Shown here piece by piece: positions 49,748 through 60,228 of a DNA stretch of 64,000 nucleotides. Origin of the DNA: Paenarthrobacter ilicis (GTDB lineage: Bacteria; Actinomycetota; Actinomycetes; Actinomycetales; Micrococcaceae). Each line of letters opens with the position of its first letter. Position 1 is the first letter of the stretch. The translations under genes were made by a program, and so were the position numbers. The notes below the pieces were generated by a model that had not been told where the DNA came from, did no database searches, and saw only the letters and a program-made list of their open reading frames with translations. Location of the stretch: contig NZ_JAFBCD010000001.1 in NCBI RefSeq assembly GCF_016907545.1, forward strand, positions 2,170,001 through 2,234,000, read 5' to 3'.

Positions 49748-51760
49748 ATGACCAATGCCCTCATGAGTCCCAGCAGGCTGCCCTACGGGCTGCCACCCTT
49801 CGCCACGTTGCGTGATGAGCACTATGCCGAAGCCATCGAAGCGGGCCTGTCCGCGCATCTGGGGGAAATCAGGACGATCACCGCGAACCCGGAGCCTGCA
49901 ACCTTCGCCAACACCGCCGTCGCCATGGAAAAATCCGGACGGCTCCTGGCAAGGGCCGCTGCCTCCTTCTTCACACTGGTCTCCGCTGATGCCTCAGACG
50001 CCATACGCTCCTTGGAGACTGAGCTGTCTCCCAAACTTTCCGCCCACCAGGATGCCGTGTTCCTGGACCGTCGCTTGTACGAACGCTTCGCGGCGATCGA
50101 CACCACCGGCCTGGATTCCGAATCCGCACGGCTGGTGGAGGACTACCTCAAGGAATTCCGCCAGTCCGGCATACAGTTGGACGATGCCGGGCAGCAACGA
50201 CTGCGTGGGATCAACGCAGAATTGTCGCTCCTGGGCACGGAATTCGGTCAAAAGGTCAAAGAGGCCATGAAGCGGGCTGCCCTGCTGGTGGACGACCCCC
50301 AGGAATTGGCGGGACTGTCCCCGGATGCAGTTGCAGGGGCCGGGGCGGCTGCCACCGCGGCCGGTCACGCCGGCAAATACCTCCTCACCCTGATCCAGCC
50401 CAGCAACCAGCCCGCGTTGGCGTCATTGGAAAACCGGGCCATCCGGCGTCGCCTCTTCGAAGCATCACTTGCACGGGGAACCGACGGCAACGACCTCGAT
50501 GTGCGCCACGTGGTCACAGAGACCGCAAAGTTGCGGGCCGAAAAGGCCGCGTTGCTTGGCTTTGCCCACTACGCGGAACTGGTGGTGGATCAGCAAACCG
50601 CCCCGGACTTTGGCAAGGTCCAGGACATGCTGACCAGGCTGGCACCGGCAGCAGTGAAGAACGCCGAAGCCGAAGCCGACGTCCTCGCCCAATCCGCAGG
50701 TCATGAGTTGGAACCCTGGGACTGGGCCTACTATTCGGCCAAAGTGCGCCGGGAAAAGTTCCAGGTGGACGAGTCGGCACTGAAGCCATACTTCAGCTTG
50801 GAGTCCGTCCTGGCTGACGGGGTGTTCGCGGCTGCCACCCAGCTGTACGGCGTCACATTCACCGAACGACACGACCTCGAGGGATACCATCCGGACGTCC
50901 GGATCTGGGAAGTCAAGAACGACGACGGCAGCGGCCTGGGGCTCTTCCTGGGCGACTATTACACGCGGGAGTCCAAACGCGGGGGTGCCTGGATGAACTC
51001 GCTCGTGGAGCAGTCCGGTCTGCTGGAAACGCAATCCGTTGTCATCAACAACCTCAACATCACCAAGCCGGGGAACGGCGAGCCAACGCTGTTGACCCTG
51101 GATGAAGTGCGGACCGTGTTTCACGAGTTCGGCCACGCGCTGCACGGCCTGTTCTCCAACGTCACTTACCCGAGGTTCTCAGGAACGTCAGTACCGCGGG
51201 ACTTTGTGGAATACCCGTCCCAGGTGAACGAGATGTGGATCATGTGGCCGGAAGTTCTGTCCAACTATGCACGGCACTACTCCACCGGAGAGGCGCTGCC
51301 GCAGGACACCGTGGACAAGATCAACGAGTCCATGATGTGGGGCGAGGGATTCGCAACCACAGAGTACTTGGGGGCTGCGCTCCTGGACCTGGCATGGCAC
51401 GTGGTGTCCGGACCGGAGGTACCGGATGATGTTCCCGCCTTCGAGTCGACAGCCCTGACGGGCGCCGGTGTTGCCCATCCCCTGATCCCACCGCGTTACC
51501 GGACCGGCTATTTCCAGCACATTTTCGCCGGTGCCGGGTACGCCGCCGGGTATTACTCCTATATCTGGAGCGAGGTCCTGGATGCGGACACCGTCGAGTG
51601 GTTCAGGGAAAACGGTGGCCTGACCAGGGCAAACGGCGAACACTTCAGGAACGAACTGCTGTCCCGCGGAAACAGCCGTGATCCACTGGAGTCGTTCCGC
51701 GCGTTCCGTGGCCGGGACGCCGAACTACGGCCTCTGCTGAAGCGGAGGGGACTGGAGTAA
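49748..51760 (+). CDS. M3 family zinc oligopeptidase (Dcp-like)
   Basis: Thimet-type metallopeptidase, cytosolic, that trims peptides. 670 residues, all-helical; zinc site HEFGH at 459-463 and the second-glutamate region EMWIMWPEVL. LTGAGVAHPLIPPRYRTGYFQHIFAGAGYAAGYYSYIWSEVL-like motifs (short parts: PPRYRTGYFQH, AGYYSYIWSE) match peptidyl-dipeptidase Dcp. No signal peptide. It lies between divergent capA and a strong bidirectional terminator. ATG start at 49748; the in-frame ATG five codons later is an alternative. Confidence 0.92.
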   Translation: MTNALMSPSRLPYGLPPFATLRDEHYAEAIEAGLSAHLGEIRTITANPEPATFANTAVAMEKSGRLLARAAASFFTLVSADASDAIRSLETELSPKLSAHQDAVFLDRRLYERFAAIDTTGLDSESARLVEDYLKEFRQSGIQLDDAGQQRLRGINAELSLLGTEFGQKVKEAMKRAALLVDDPQELAGLSPDAVAGAGAAATAAGHAGKYLLTLIQPSNQPALASLENRAIRRRLFEASLARGTDGNDLDVRHVVTETAKLRAEKAALLGFAHYAELVVDQQTAPDFGKVQDMLTRLAPAAVKNAEAEADVLAQSAGHELEPWDWAYYSAKVRREKFQVDESALKPYFSLESVLADGVFAAATQLYGVTFTERHDLEGYHPDVRIWEVKNDDGSGLGLFLGDYYTRESKRGGAWMNSLVEQSGLLETQSVVINNLNITKPGNGEPTLLTLDEVRTVFHEFGHALHGLFSNVTYPRFSGTSVPRDFVEYPSQVNEMWIMWPEVLSNYARHYSTGEALPQDTVDKINESMMWGEGFATTEYLGAALLDLAWHVVSGPEVPDDVPAFESTALTGAGVAHPLIPPRYRTGYFQHIFAGAGYAAGYYSYIWSEVLDADTVEWFRENGGLTRANGEHFRNELLSRGNSRDPLESFRAFRGRDAELRPLLKRRGLE

Positions 51761-51761
51761 T

Positions 51762-51807
51762 ACGACGCCGGGCCGGTCACCTGGTGAGGTGACCGGCCCG
51801 GCGTCGT
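51762..51807. terminator. Bidirectional terminator between M3 peptidase and pdxS
   Basis: Perfect 21-base arms (51762-51782 and 51787-51807) with a GGTG loop, two bases after the peptidase stop. The plus-strand side is followed by a T-rich run (TTCTTTTGCTTTT). One of the strongest stems in the window. Confidence 0.92.
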
Positions 51808-51820
51808 GCTTCTTTTGCTT

Positions 51821-52747
51821 TTACCAGCCGCGCTCTGCGAGGCGGTGCGGCTGCGGGATTTCATCGACGTTGATGCCCACCATGGCTTCGCCCAGTCCGC
51901 GGGAGACCTTGGCGATCACATCGGGATCGTCGTAGAAGGTGGTGGCCTTCACGACGGCGGCGGCACGCTCGGCCGGATTGCCGGACTTGAAGATACCGGA
52001 GCCAACGAACACGCCGTCGGCGCCCAGCTGCATCATCATCGCAGCATCAGCCGGGGTCGCGATGCCGCCAGCGGTGAACAACACCACCGGCAGCTTGCCC
52101 GTTGAAGCGATTTCCTTCACGAGCTCGTACGGGGCCTGCAGCTCTTTGGCCGCAACATACAGCTCGTCCTCGGGAAGAGCGGCCAGCTTGGCAATTTCCG
52201 AGCGGATCTTGCGCATGTGCCCGGTGGCGTTGGAAACATCGCCGGTCCCGGCCTCGCCCTTGGAACGGATCATCGCCGCGCCCTCGTTGATACGGCGCAG
52301 AGCCTCACCAAGGTTGGTGGCACCACAGACGAACGGCACAGTGAAGTTCCACTTGTCGATGTGGTTGATGTAGTCGGCCGGGGTCAGGACCTCGGACTCA
52401 TCGATGTAGTCAACACCGAGGGACTGCAGGACCTGGGCTTCGACGAAGTGGCCGATGCGTGCCTTGGCCATCACCGGGATGGACACGGCGGCGATGATCT
52501 GATCGATCATGTCCGGGTCCGACATGCGGGACACGCCACCCTGGGCGCGGATATCGGCAGGCACACGTTCCAGTGCCATGACGGCCACTGCACCGGCATC
52601 CTCGGCGATACGGGCCTGCTCGACGTTGACGACGTCCATGATGACGCCGCCCTTGAGCATCTCCGCCATGCCGCGCTTGACGCGGCTGCTGCCCGTGACG
52701 CTGTTCGCGGACGAACCGGCTTCGTTGCTTACATCTGGTGTAGACAC
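51821..52747 (-). CDS. pdxS: Pyridoxal 5'-phosphate synthase lyase subunit PdxS
   Basis: Builds PLP from ribose 5-phosphate, glyceraldehyde 3-phosphate and ammonia from PdxT. 308 residues: [18 protein letters not shown] with the first catalytic lysine, [46 protein letters not shown], and the C-terminal [12 protein letters not shown]. Chosen start is GTG at 52747 (AGGGG 5 nt upstream); the open frame to 52810 encodes nothing family-like. The 212-bp upstream gap (52748-52959) holds no gene and presumably its promoter. Confidence 0.97.
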   Translation of the reverse strand: MSTPDVSNEAGSSANSVTGSSRVKRGMAEMLKGGVIMDVVNVEQARIAEDAGAVAVMALERVPADIRAQGGVSRMSDPDMIDQIIAAVSIPVMAKARIGHFVEAQVLQSLGVDYIDESEVLTPADYINHIDKWNFTVPFVCGATNLGEALRRINEGAAMIRSKGEAGTGDVSNATGHMRKIRSEIAKLAALPEDELYVAAKELQAPYELVKEIASTGKLPVVLFTAGGIATPADAAMMMQLGADGVFVGSGIFKSGNPAERAAAVVKATTFYDDPDVIAKVSRGLGEAMVGINVDEIPQPHRLAERGW

Positions 52748-52959
52748 AAAAACCCCTATGGGTAGATAAGCGACCTCATGCCGGTGGCACGTGCAGCCAC
52801 ACGACCGCAATCAGCGCACACCGGGTTTCAGGTCAAGGTGACCAAGTACAAGTAATAGTAGTCGCAGGACACAGGGCGGAAGTACTTTCATTACTGCCGT
52901 TGATGGCAATACCGGAGCCTTTGCAGGGCAACTGCACAATTGGCTCCGCGCAGCTCTGG

Positions 52960-53586
52960 TCAGATGCCAGTTCCCTTCGCCTCTGCCATGGCTTGGCGGC
53001 GAACAGCGGCCATCCGTTGAATGATGGTGACCACGCTGGCCAGCGCCAGAAGTATAAGGGTGGCAAACAGGACGATCGGCGGAAGTCCGAGGCCAGTGAG
53101 ACCGGCGACCAGCAGTACTGACACCAGGCGTTCGGCACGCTCAGCAATCCCCACGCTGGCGTGATAGCCCAAAGATTCAGCCTTGGCACGGGCGTAGGAA
53201 ACCACCATTCCAAGGACCAGGCATATGACGGACGCCGCAGCGATCGCTGAATCGCCACCCTTGGTGAAGAACCAGATGGTCAGGCCCGCAAAGATGGCTC
53301 CGTCAGCCAAGCGGTCCAGCGTGGAATCAAGGAAGTTGCCCCATCCCCCACCCGGACCCTGCATGCGGGCCATGATCCCGTCCACCACATCAGAGAATGC
53401 AAAGACCGCAATGACCACTGATCCCCACCACAAATGGCCCATGGGGTAGAGGACCAAGCCTCCGACGACCACACCGGCTGTACCCACCATGGTGACTGCG
53501 TCCGGAGACACACCCATCTTGAGGAGCCGGCGCGCCAACGGGGTGAAAAGTGATGTGAAGAAGCCCCGCGCGTGCTTATTGAGCAT
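52960..53586 (-). CDS. Phosphatidylinositol phosphate synthase (CDP-alcohol phosphotransferase)
   Basis: Joins CDP-diacylglycerol and inositol phosphate in the membrane, the entry to phosphatidylinositol lipids. 208 residues with about five to six helices and the signature DVVDGIMARMQG...GNFLDSTLDR (four metal-binding Asp). Similarity to mycobacterial PgsA1 and the neighbouring HIT-thrS pair (Rv2612c-Rv2614c) favour PIP synthase over glycerophosphate synthase. ATG at 53586 overlaps the HIT stop by 11 bp. The acyltransferase and pimA genes that follow in mycobacteria are absent here. Confidence 0.9.
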   Translation of the reverse strand: MLNKHARGFFTSLFTPLARRLLKMGVSPDAVTMVGTAGVVVGGLVLYPMGHLWWGSVVIAVFAFSDVVDGIMARMQGPGGGWGNFLDSTLDRLADGAIFAGLTIWFFTKGGDSAIAAASVICLVLGMVVSYARAKAESLGYHASVGIAERAERLVSVLLVAGLTGLGLPPIVLFATLILLALASVVTIIQRMAAVRRQAMAEAKGTGI

Positions 53587-54169
53587 TCGACTCCCCCGGC
53601 CAGGCGTCGGCCACCAGTTGACGTACCTCGTCGAGGGTCTGGGTGATGGCTTTGGTCTGGGCGATGATGGGGAAGAAGTTACCGTCGCCACCCCACCGCG
53701 GAACAACGTGTTGGTGGAGATGGGCAGCGATGCCGGCCCCACCGGTCACTCCCTGGTTCATGCCAAGGTTGAAACCACTGGGGTTGGACACCTTACGCAG
53801 AACACGCATGGCTGTTTGGGTCAGGTCCGCAAACTCCGCCGTCTCTTCCACTGTGATGTCCGTGTAATCGGGGACATGGCGGTAGGGGCAGATCAGCAGA
53901 TGCCCGGGATTGTAGGGAAACAAGTTGAGCACCACATAGCAAGTCTTGCCCCGGTGAACGATCAATGATTCGTCATCGGAACGGGTGGGACCTACGCAGA
54001 ACGGGCAGTCATCCTTGTTTTTGAACTGATCCTGCCCACCCTTGATGTAGGCCATGCGGTGCGGAGTCCACAGGCGTTGGAAGGAATCCGGGACACCTGC
54101 CAATCCGAAGTCATCGGTGACGTCGGCATCGCCGGAATAGCCTGCTGCCGCGCCTGTGTTCTCCTGCAC
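53576..54169 (-). CDS. HIT-family Ap4A phosphorylase-like protein
   Basis: 197 residues with the HIT motif HLHQHVVPRW (His-x-His-x-His), preceded by NPGHLLICPYRHV and GGAGIAAH. Two cysteines in DCPFC suggest a metal or structural role. The relative Rv2613c is an Ap4A phosphorylase, degrading signalling dinucleotides made by aminoacyl-tRNA synthetases; here it sits directly after thrS. GTG start 18 bp after the thrS stop; its stop overlaps the PIP synthase gene by 11 bp. Confidence 0.9.
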   Translation of the reverse strand: MQENTGAAAGYSGDADVTDDFGLAGVPDSFQRLWTPHRMAYIKGGQDQFKNKDDCPFCVGPTRSDDESLIVHRGKTCYVVLNLFPYNPGHLLICPYRHVPDYTDITVEETAEFADLTQTAMRVLRKVSNPSGFNLGMNQGVTGGAGIAAHLHQHVVPRWGGDGNFFPIIAQTKAITQTLDEVRQLVADAWPGESNAQ

Positions 54170-54187
54170 CGTTACCAGTCCGTTCCG

Positions 54188-56197
54188 TCAGCTCTCGCGG
54201 TTCTTGACGGCATCCACAATTCTGCGGACCGCCTCGGCTACCGGCACTCCGTTGTCCTGGCTTCCATCCCGGAAGCGGAAGGACACGGCGCCGGCTTCAG
54301 CGTCCTCACCGCCGGCAATCAGGACAAACGGAATCTTGTCCTTGCTGGCGGTGCGGATCTTCTTGGGGAAGCGGTCTGAGGAGATGTCCACTTCAGCCCT
54401 GATCCCTGCAGCCTTCAACTGGCCAACGACATCGAACATGTAGTCATTGAAAGCCTCTGCTACCGGGATACCGACAACTTGGACAGGTGCCAGCCACGCA
54501 GGGAAGGCCCCGGCGTAGTGTTCGGTGAGGACGCCCATGAAGCGTTCCACTGAACCAAAGAGGGCCCGGTGGATCATCACGGGACGCTGGCGCGTACCGT
54601 CGGCCGCCTGGTATTCGAGTTCAAACCGTTCCGGCAGGTTGAAGTCCAGCTGGATGGTGGACATTTGCCAGGTGCGGCCCAGAGCGTCCTTTGCCTGGAC
54701 GGAGATCTTGGGGCCGTAGAAGGCAGCTCCACCCGGATCCGGGACCAGTTCCAAACCGGAAGCCGCAGCAACCTCGGAGAGAGTGCGCGTGGCCTCTTCC
54801 CACGCGGCATCGTCACCCACAAACTTCTCTTCGTTCTTGGTGGAGAGTTCCAAGTAGAAGTCGTCCAGGCCGTAGTCCTTCAGCAGCCCCAGGACAAAGT
54901 TCAAGGTGGTGGTCAGCTCGTCCTTCATCTGCTCGCGTGTGCAGTAGATGTGGGCGTCATCCTGTGTCATCCCGCGGACACGGGTCAGGCCGTGGACCAC
55001 GCCGGACTTCTCATAGCGGTACACGGATCCAAATTCGAACAGCCGCAAGGGAAGTTCACGGTAGGAACGGCCGCGCGAACGGAAGATCAGGTTGTGCATG
55101 GGGCAGTTCATCGGCTTCAGGTAATAGTCCTGGGCCGGCTTGCGGACCGTGCCGTCGTCGTTGAACTCGGCATCCACCTGCATGGCCGGGAACATGCCGT
55201 CCTTGTACCAGTCAAGGTGGCCGGAAACCTCATAAAGGTGACCCTTGGTGATGTGCGGGGTGTAGACAAACTCGTAGCCGGCATCAACGTGCCGCTGGCG
55301 TGAGTAGTCTTCCATCGCCTTGCGGATGATTCCGCCCTTGGGGTGGAAGACGGGCAGGCCGGAACCCAGCTCGTCCGGGAAGGAGAACAGGTCCAGCTCG
55401 ACGCCCAACTTGCGGTGGTCGCGCCGTTCGGCCTCGGCGATGCGTTCCTGGTAGGCCTTCAGGGCTTCCTTGGTGGGCCAGGCGGTGCCGTAGATACGCT
55501 GCAGTTGCTGGTTGTTCTGGTTTCCCAACCAGTAGGCCGCGGACGAACGGGTCAATGCGAAAGCGTTGGAAATGATCTTGGTGTTGGGCAGGTGCGGGCC
55601 GCGGCAAAGATCGCACCAAACGCTTTCACCGCTTTTCCTGTCCACGTTGTCGTAGATGGTGATGTCGCCTGCGCCCACCTCGACGTTGACACCTTCGCCG
55701 GCGTCGGCGGCGTCGTTCTTCTTGCCCAGGAGCTCCAACTTGTAGGGCTCATTGGCCATGGCAGCGCGGGCTTCGTCTTCATTAACCACGCGGCGGACGA
55801 ACTTTTGGTTCTGGTTTATGATCTTCTGCATCATCTTTTCCAGCTGGCGGAGATCTTCAGGGGTGAAGGGCTCGGCGACGTCAAAGTCGAAATAGAAGCC
55901 ATCCGTGATGTAGGGACCAATGCCAAGCTTCGCCTCGGGACGCAGCTGCTGGACCGCCTGCGCCATGACGTGTGCAGTGGAGTGTCGGAGGACGTTGAGC
56001 CCGTCGGGGGAATCGATGGTGACGCCTTCAATGTCAGCACCGGAGGGAAGTACCTGATCGAGGTCTTTCAGCTCTCCGTTGACACGGGCTACAACAACAT
56101 CGCGGCGCTCGAAGAAGAGCTCCGCGCCGGTGGTCCCTTCCGTCACCTTTTTCTCTTCGCCATCGACGATGAGGGTGATCTGTTGGGCATCTGACAC
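54188..56197 (-). CDS. thrS: Threonine-tRNA ligase
   Basis: Charges tRNA-Thr. 669 residues: N-terminal TGS domain ([21 protein letters not shown]), N2 editing/SAD domain ([37 protein letters not shown]), class II core ([37 protein letters not shown]), and the anticodon domain ending KNRES. GTG start with GGAG 6 nt upstream. The leader (56198-56348) shows no T-box-like terminator/antiterminator; TTGACG near 56260 is a possible -35. Confidence 0.97.
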   Translation of the reverse strand: MSDAQQITLIVDGEEKKVTEGTTGAELFFERRDVVVARVNGELKDLDQVLPSGADIEGVTIDSPDGLNVLRHSTAHVMAQAVQQLRPEAKLGIGPYITDGFYFDFDVAEPFTPEDLRQLEKMMQKIINQNQKFVRRVVNEDEARAAMANEPYKLELLGKKNDAADAGEGVNVEVGAGDITIYDNVDRKSGESVWCDLCRGPHLPNTKIISNAFALTRSSAAYWLGNQNNQQLQRIYGTAWPTKEALKAYQERIAEAERRDHRKLGVELDLFSFPDELGSGLPVFHPKGGIIRKAMEDYSRQRHVDAGYEFVYTPHITKGHLYEVSGHLDWYKDGMFPAMQVDAEFNDDGTVRKPAQDYYLKPMNCPMHNLIFRSRGRSYRELPLRLFEFGSVYRYEKSGVVHGLTRVRGMTQDDAHIYCTREQMKDELTTTLNFVLGLLKDYGLDDFYLELSTKNEEKFVGDDAAWEEATRTLSEVAAASGLELVPDPGGAAFYGPKISVQAKDALGRTWQMSTIQLDFNLPERFELEYQAADGTRQRPVMIHRALFGSVERFMGVLTEHYAGAFPAWLAPVQVVGIPVAEAFNDYMFDVVGQLKAAGIRAEVDISSDRFPKKIRTASKDKIPFVLIAGGEDAEAGAVSFRFRDGSQDNGVPVAEAVRRIVDAVKNRES

Positions 56198-56348
56198 GGG
56201 TGTCTCCTATTCATAGTGAAGCTTCATAGCTTGTGGCGTACGGGGACCACAGCCAGCCATCGTCAATGCTATCTGCTGGGGCGGAGGGGGCCAAAGCAGC
56301 GCGCCGGTGATCGGCTGGAGCCGCTGAGGGGGCGTTCCGAAATGGAAA

Positions 56349-59300
56349 TCAGCTCCCCATCCCGGTGATTGCCAGGTTCCTGGAAATGCCATGCAGCGGT
56401 CCTTGGTGGCTTACTTCGGGAGGCAAACCCGTGCCGGTGGGCAGGAGATCGGCGAAAGGCAGTGATTCAGGTTTGCTGAGGTCCCATGCTTTGCTGGCGC
56501 TCAGGCTTATCCCCTTGGGTCCGGTTCTCCTGGTGGTTCCGCGGATCAGCAGGAGCCGGGTTCCAAACAGGAGGGGGCCTGAATCTTCCTGGGCTTCATG
56601 GAAAAACACTGAGTCTACGCACCCCGTACCGTCATCGATGCTGATGAACACCACCCGCCGCCCGCCCCGCATGGGTGGGGTTTGGGTGGCCACCCGGACG
56701 CCGGCAACCAGGACTTCGGTCCCGTTCCGGAGGCGTAACAGCTTGTCCGCAGTAATGACACCAAGCTTCTCCAGCAATGGGCGGTGACTATCCATCAAGT
56801 GTTCGCTGACATCCATAGCCATGAGATCCAACTCTGCACGGACATTTTCCACCACGGTTGGCGGAGGCAGCACAGGAGCCAGATTCTTCAGTTCCACATC
56901 ACCCAAAGGGAATGACAATTGGCCATCCATGACATCCAGGGTCTTCTTGGCGGGCTTGGAATGGAGCGCCTGCAAATGCTGGACCAGATCAGCCCTGTTG
57001 GCCTTGCCTCCGGAGTCATGATGCAAGGCATCAAAGGCACCGAGCTGGGCGAGCCTTTTGATATTGGGTTTGCTGACGCGGGCCCTGGTCCTGAGGTCAG
57101 CAAGGGAATCATAAGGCTGACCAGCCACGATCCTCTTGAGCTCAGCTCCGGATAGCCCGTAGATACCGGTGAAGCTGAGACGGATTCCAAGCTTTCCCAC
57201 GGTGGGACCTTCTGCGATTTTCTCTACCCGGTATTCAGCCTGGCTCCTGTTGATGTCCAAGGGAAGGATGGGAATACCCAGCCTCCTGGCCTCTGCCACC
57301 AACAACCTCTTGGGATACATCCCGGGATCATGCTCCCAAAGTCCCGCGAGGAAAGCTTCCGGATGGTGGGTTTTGAGCCACGCAGACTGGTAGGTGGGCA
57401 CAGCAAAGGCAGCACCGTGGGCTTTGCAGAAACCAAAGCTGCCAAACGCCTTCAAGGTCCCCCATACCTTGTCCACAACGTCCGCCGGATACTTCCTGAT
57501 GGCTTCACGCCGGAAGAATGACTCCACCCCAGGTTCGTGGACCTCATCCCCCAAAGCCCTGCGGAATTCGTCTGCCCTGTCCAAACCGCAACCGGTCATC
57601 ACGTTGAACGTCTTCAGGATTTGTTCATGGAATACCGTCACCCCATGGGTTTCCTCAAGTACTGGCTTAAGGTCCGGGTGGGGATATCTTTCGGGAGCAA
57701 AACCGTGCCTGTGCTCAAGGAAGGGCCGAACCATATCCGACTTCATGGGTCCAGGCCTGAACAGGGAAATGTCGATGATGAGATCGTTGAACTCCCGGGG
57801 AGCCATCTTCCCTATCAGCTCCCGCTGCCCTGGTGATTCGATCTGGAAGCAGCCAAGGGTGTGGGTGCTTCGGATCAGATCATATGTAGGTTGATCGTCA
57901 AAGGGCACAGCGTTGAGATCGATTCTTCCGTCCGACGCAATATAGTCCGGCCCGTTTCCGTCAGAGCCCACGGGATGCTTGCCCGCTGCCACCACTTCCT
58001 CCTTGGAAGGGTGCAACCTGATGACCTCCCTGACAGCAAAGGCCATGGCGCTTTGCATCCTGACCCCCAGGACATCAAGTTTCAACATGCCCATAGGGTC
58101 CATGTCGTGCTTATCAAATTGGCTCATGGGCAGCCCCAAACCGCTTGGCTGGACCGGCGTCCTGTCGCGGAGGGTGGTGTCACCCAGGATCACACCACAG
58201 GGGTGCATCGAGATATGCCTGGGCAGGCGGTCCAACCTCTCGGTGAGATCCACCAGGAGATCCAACTGCTGGTTCTGGTCAGCTGCCTCCCGCTCAACCC
58301 GGCCTGCGAATTCCTTCAGCTCGGGTTTCTCCACCAAGGCTTCCCGAAACTTCCTGGCAGAAAACCGCCACAGCTGCTTGGCAATGTCACTGACTTCGCC
58401 TTCATCCATTCCCAACGCCATACCGGCATCCCGGACTGCGCCGCGTGCCCGGTACCCGTTCTGCATGCTCATCAGGGTGACCCGCTCGGCTCCGAAACGG
58501 TCGAAAATCTTCCGGTAGACGTTGTGCCTCTCCGCGCTTTCAACATCGATGTCTATGTCAGGGAGGGTGGACCGCCGTCCGGAAAGGAAACGTTCGAAAA
58601 TCAGGTCGTGGCGGATGGGATCCACCTGGCTGATATCGATCAGGTAGTTGACCAAGCTGGAAGCTCCCGAGCCACGCGCAGCCACACGAACCCCCATGTC
58701 AAGGATCATTTTTGACACCTCGGCAACGGTCAGGAAGTAGGAACCAAAACCAAGATTTCCGATGATGCCCAATTCATGGTCCAGCCGGGACCTTAGCTGC
58801 TCCTCTGCCCTGCCGTGGATTCCCGGGAACCTCCGGTAGATCCCCGCAGCGCAGCGCTGGGTCAATTCCTCCATGGGGTCACCCTCGATGCCGATGATGG
58901 ATGCCTCCGGGACCACCGGCTTTTTCCATCCCATGTCCACAGCCGGGTTGATACGGCATTTATCGGCGAGCGCTTCGGTATTGGCGAGGAGTTTGTTGAG
59001 CTCGTTCTTTCCCAAGCCAGCGGCGTTCATGATTTCTTTGCCCAGCTGGATCATCTGGTGCTTTGTTTTCAGCCAGCCCTGCCCTGTGGGTTGGAGGCTG
59101 GGGGCATTGAAGAGTTCCGGCAGCGATTTGAGTGTTCTTGCCGAGTCCAAAACGTCTGCAGTTGCGGCTCCGTCTTGTGCGCAGTAGCGGACTGCGTTGG
59201 TGAGGATTGCCGGGATGTTGTATTCCAAGGCTAGTTTCAGCATGCGCACGGAGTGCGGGGTGCTCAGTGGTTCTCCGGGGGCGCTGAGGTGGGAAACGGT

Positions 59301-59849
59301 TTCGGCCACGATGGTTCCTGGGGGCATGGCGTCTATCCATTGTTTGAACAATGTTCTTGGCCTGAGGTACTTATGGCCGCCCATTGCGTGTCCCACGTCC
59401 GAGTCAGGGCCGATCAGGACCGTGAGTACCGGTTTCAGGGTGAGGGGATCCAAGGTTCGTGAGGCGAGCTCACCCCTTGTTACAGCAACTGGTATTGCTC
59501 CCCCTGCTTTGCCGGAGGTGCGGGCGTGGGCGTCGGAGATGAGGCGGCAGAGTGCTTTGTAGCCTGCTCCGTTGGTGTTGCCGTGGGCGAGAACGACGAC
59601 GCGGCCCGACACTTGGGTGCGGTGGTCGCCGTCGTCGTCAAAGACCGCAAGGTCCACGCCCACGATGGGGTCTATACCGGCGTCCATGCAGGCTTTGATG
59701 TGTTTGACGGTTCCGTAGAGTCCGTCACGGTCCGTGCAGGCGAGCGCTGTTGCGCCGTCCGCTGCAGCTGAACCGGCGAGTTCCTCCGGCCAGGAAACGC
59801 CGTAGTGGGCGCTGAAAGCTGTTGAGACGTGCAGATGGGTGAAGCTCAA
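56349..59849 (-). CDS. dnaE2: Error-prone DNA polymerase III alpha subunit DnaE2
   Basis: Damage-inducible translesion polymerase. 1166 residues: PHP domain from the N-terminus (FTHLHVSTAFSAHYGVSWPEEL), palm with catalytic aspartates in LPDIDIDVE (about 429-437), fingers with GCFQIESPGQRELIGKM and FGFCKAHGAAFAVPTYQSAW, then HhH and OB-fold parts (RARVSKPNIKRLAQLGA). Start: TTG at 59849, 4 nt after the DUF6504 stop; upstream codons of the open frame lie in another gene. The start gives SFTHLHV, as in relatives. Usually accompanied by imuA and imuB; neither is in the window. An SOS box precedes the operon. Confidence 0.94.
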   Translation of the reverse strand: MSFTHLHVSTAFSAHYGVSWPEELAGSAAADGATALACTDRDGLYGTVKHIKACMDAGIDPIVGVDLAVFDDDGDHRTQVSGRVVVLAHGNTNGAGYKALCRLISDAHARTSGKAGGAIPVAVTRGELASRTLDPLTLKPVLTVLIGPDSDVGHAMGGHKYLRPRTLFKQWIDAMPPGTIVAETVSHLSAPGEPLSTPHSVRMLKLALEYNIPAILTNAVRYCAQDGAATADVLDSARTLKSLPELFNAPSLQPTGQGWLKTKHQMIQLGKEIMNAAGLGKNELNKLLANTEALADKCRINPAVDMGWKKPVVPEASIIGIEGDPMEELTQRCAAGIYRRFPGIHGRAEEQLRSRLDHELGIIGNLGFGSYFLTVAEVSKMILDMGVRVAARGSGASSLVNYLIDISQVDPIRHDLIFERFLSGRRSTLPDIDIDVESAERHNVYRKIFDRFGAERVTLMSMQNGYRARGAVRDAGMALGMDEGEVSDIAKQLWRFSARKFREALVEKPELKEFAGRVEREAADQNQQLDLLVDLTERLDRLPRHISMHPCGVILGDTTLRDRTPVQPSGLGLPMSQFDKHDMDPMGMLKLDVLGVRMQSAMAFAVREVIRLHPSKEEVVAAGKHPVGSDGNGPDYIASDGRIDLNAVPFDDQPTYDLIRSTHTLGCFQIESPGQRELIGKMAPREFNDLIIDISLFRPGPMKSDMVRPFLEHRHGFAPERYPHPDLKPVLEETHGVTVFHEQILKTFNVMTGCGLDRADEFRRALGDEVHEPGVESFFRREAIRKYPADVVDKVWGTLKAFGSFGFCKAHGAAFAVPTYQSAWLKTHHPEAFLAGLWEHDPGMYPKRLLVAEARRLGIPILPLDINRSQAEYRVEKIAEGPTVGKLGIRLSFTGIYGLSGAELKRIVAGQPYDSLADLRTRARVSKPNIKRLAQLGAFDALHHDSGGKANRADLVQHLQALHSKPAKKTLDVMDGQLSFPLGDVELKNLAPVLPPPTVVENVRAELDLMAMDVSEHLMDSHRPLLEKLGVITADKLLRLRNGTEVLVAGVRVATQTPPMRGGRRVVFISIDDGTGCVDSVFFHEAQEDSGPLLFGTRLLLIRGTTRRTGPKGISLSASKAWDLSKPESLPFADLLPTGTGLPPEVSHQGPLHGISRNLAITGMGS

Positions 59850-59853
59850 CGGT

Positions 59854-60198
59854 TCACGCTGCTTCGTCGGGTTCGACGGCGCGTGCTGGTGCGGCGTCGT
59901 GGATTCGGAGGAGCCGCCATCGGCCGCTGCTGACGTGCCGGACCAGGTCCAGGGTGATGGATTCGCTGGGGTTGGGGTCGGTGGGGACCGGTTGAAGCTG
60001 GACCCGCCAGATTTCGTGGTCCACCATTCCTGCGCCTGAGCCAATGGGGGCGCGGTGTTCTTCTATCCACCATTGGCGTCGTTCGTACCAACGGATGGGT
60101 TCATTGATGACTGTGTAGCGCGTGCCTTTCCATTGGACTTCGTGCGGCTGGCCTGATTCCGCGCTGGTCACTCCGACGGACTCGCTGAACAGCCCCAT
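59854..60198 (-). CDS. DUF6504 family protein of the dnaE2 operon
   Basis: 114 residues with the family core VQWKGTRYTVINEPIRWYERRQWWIEEHR and MVDHEIWRVQLQP followed by RWRLLRIHD. Such proteins sit between imuB and dnaE2 in many actinobacteria; function unknown. ATG at 60198 is used because GAGGTG lies 4-5 nt before it (a longer in-frame ATG at 60210 has no clear ribosome site). It begins the SOS-controlled transcript and ends 4 nt before dnaE2. Confidence 0.85.
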   Translation of the reverse strand: MGLFSESVGVTSAESGQPHEVQWKGTRYTVINEPIRWYERRQWWIEEHRAPIGSGAGMVDHEIWRVQLQPVPTDPNPSESITLDLVRHVSSGRWRLLRIHDAAPARAVEPDEAA

Positions 60199-60228
60199 TT
60201 CACACCTCAATCACACCGAGCCGGATAC

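Noticed and set aside
56198..56348. Possible T-box riboswitch before thrS
   Set aside because: No T-box consensus, specifier stem or terminator/antiterminator pair seen; actinobacterial T-boxes are mostly on ileS. Similarly none before alaS or hisS.
59850..60044. 65-residue N-terminal extension of DnaE2
   Set aside because: It lies in the DUF6504 coding region in another frame. The PHP motif FTHLHV should be at the N-terminus, so the TTG at 59849 is used.
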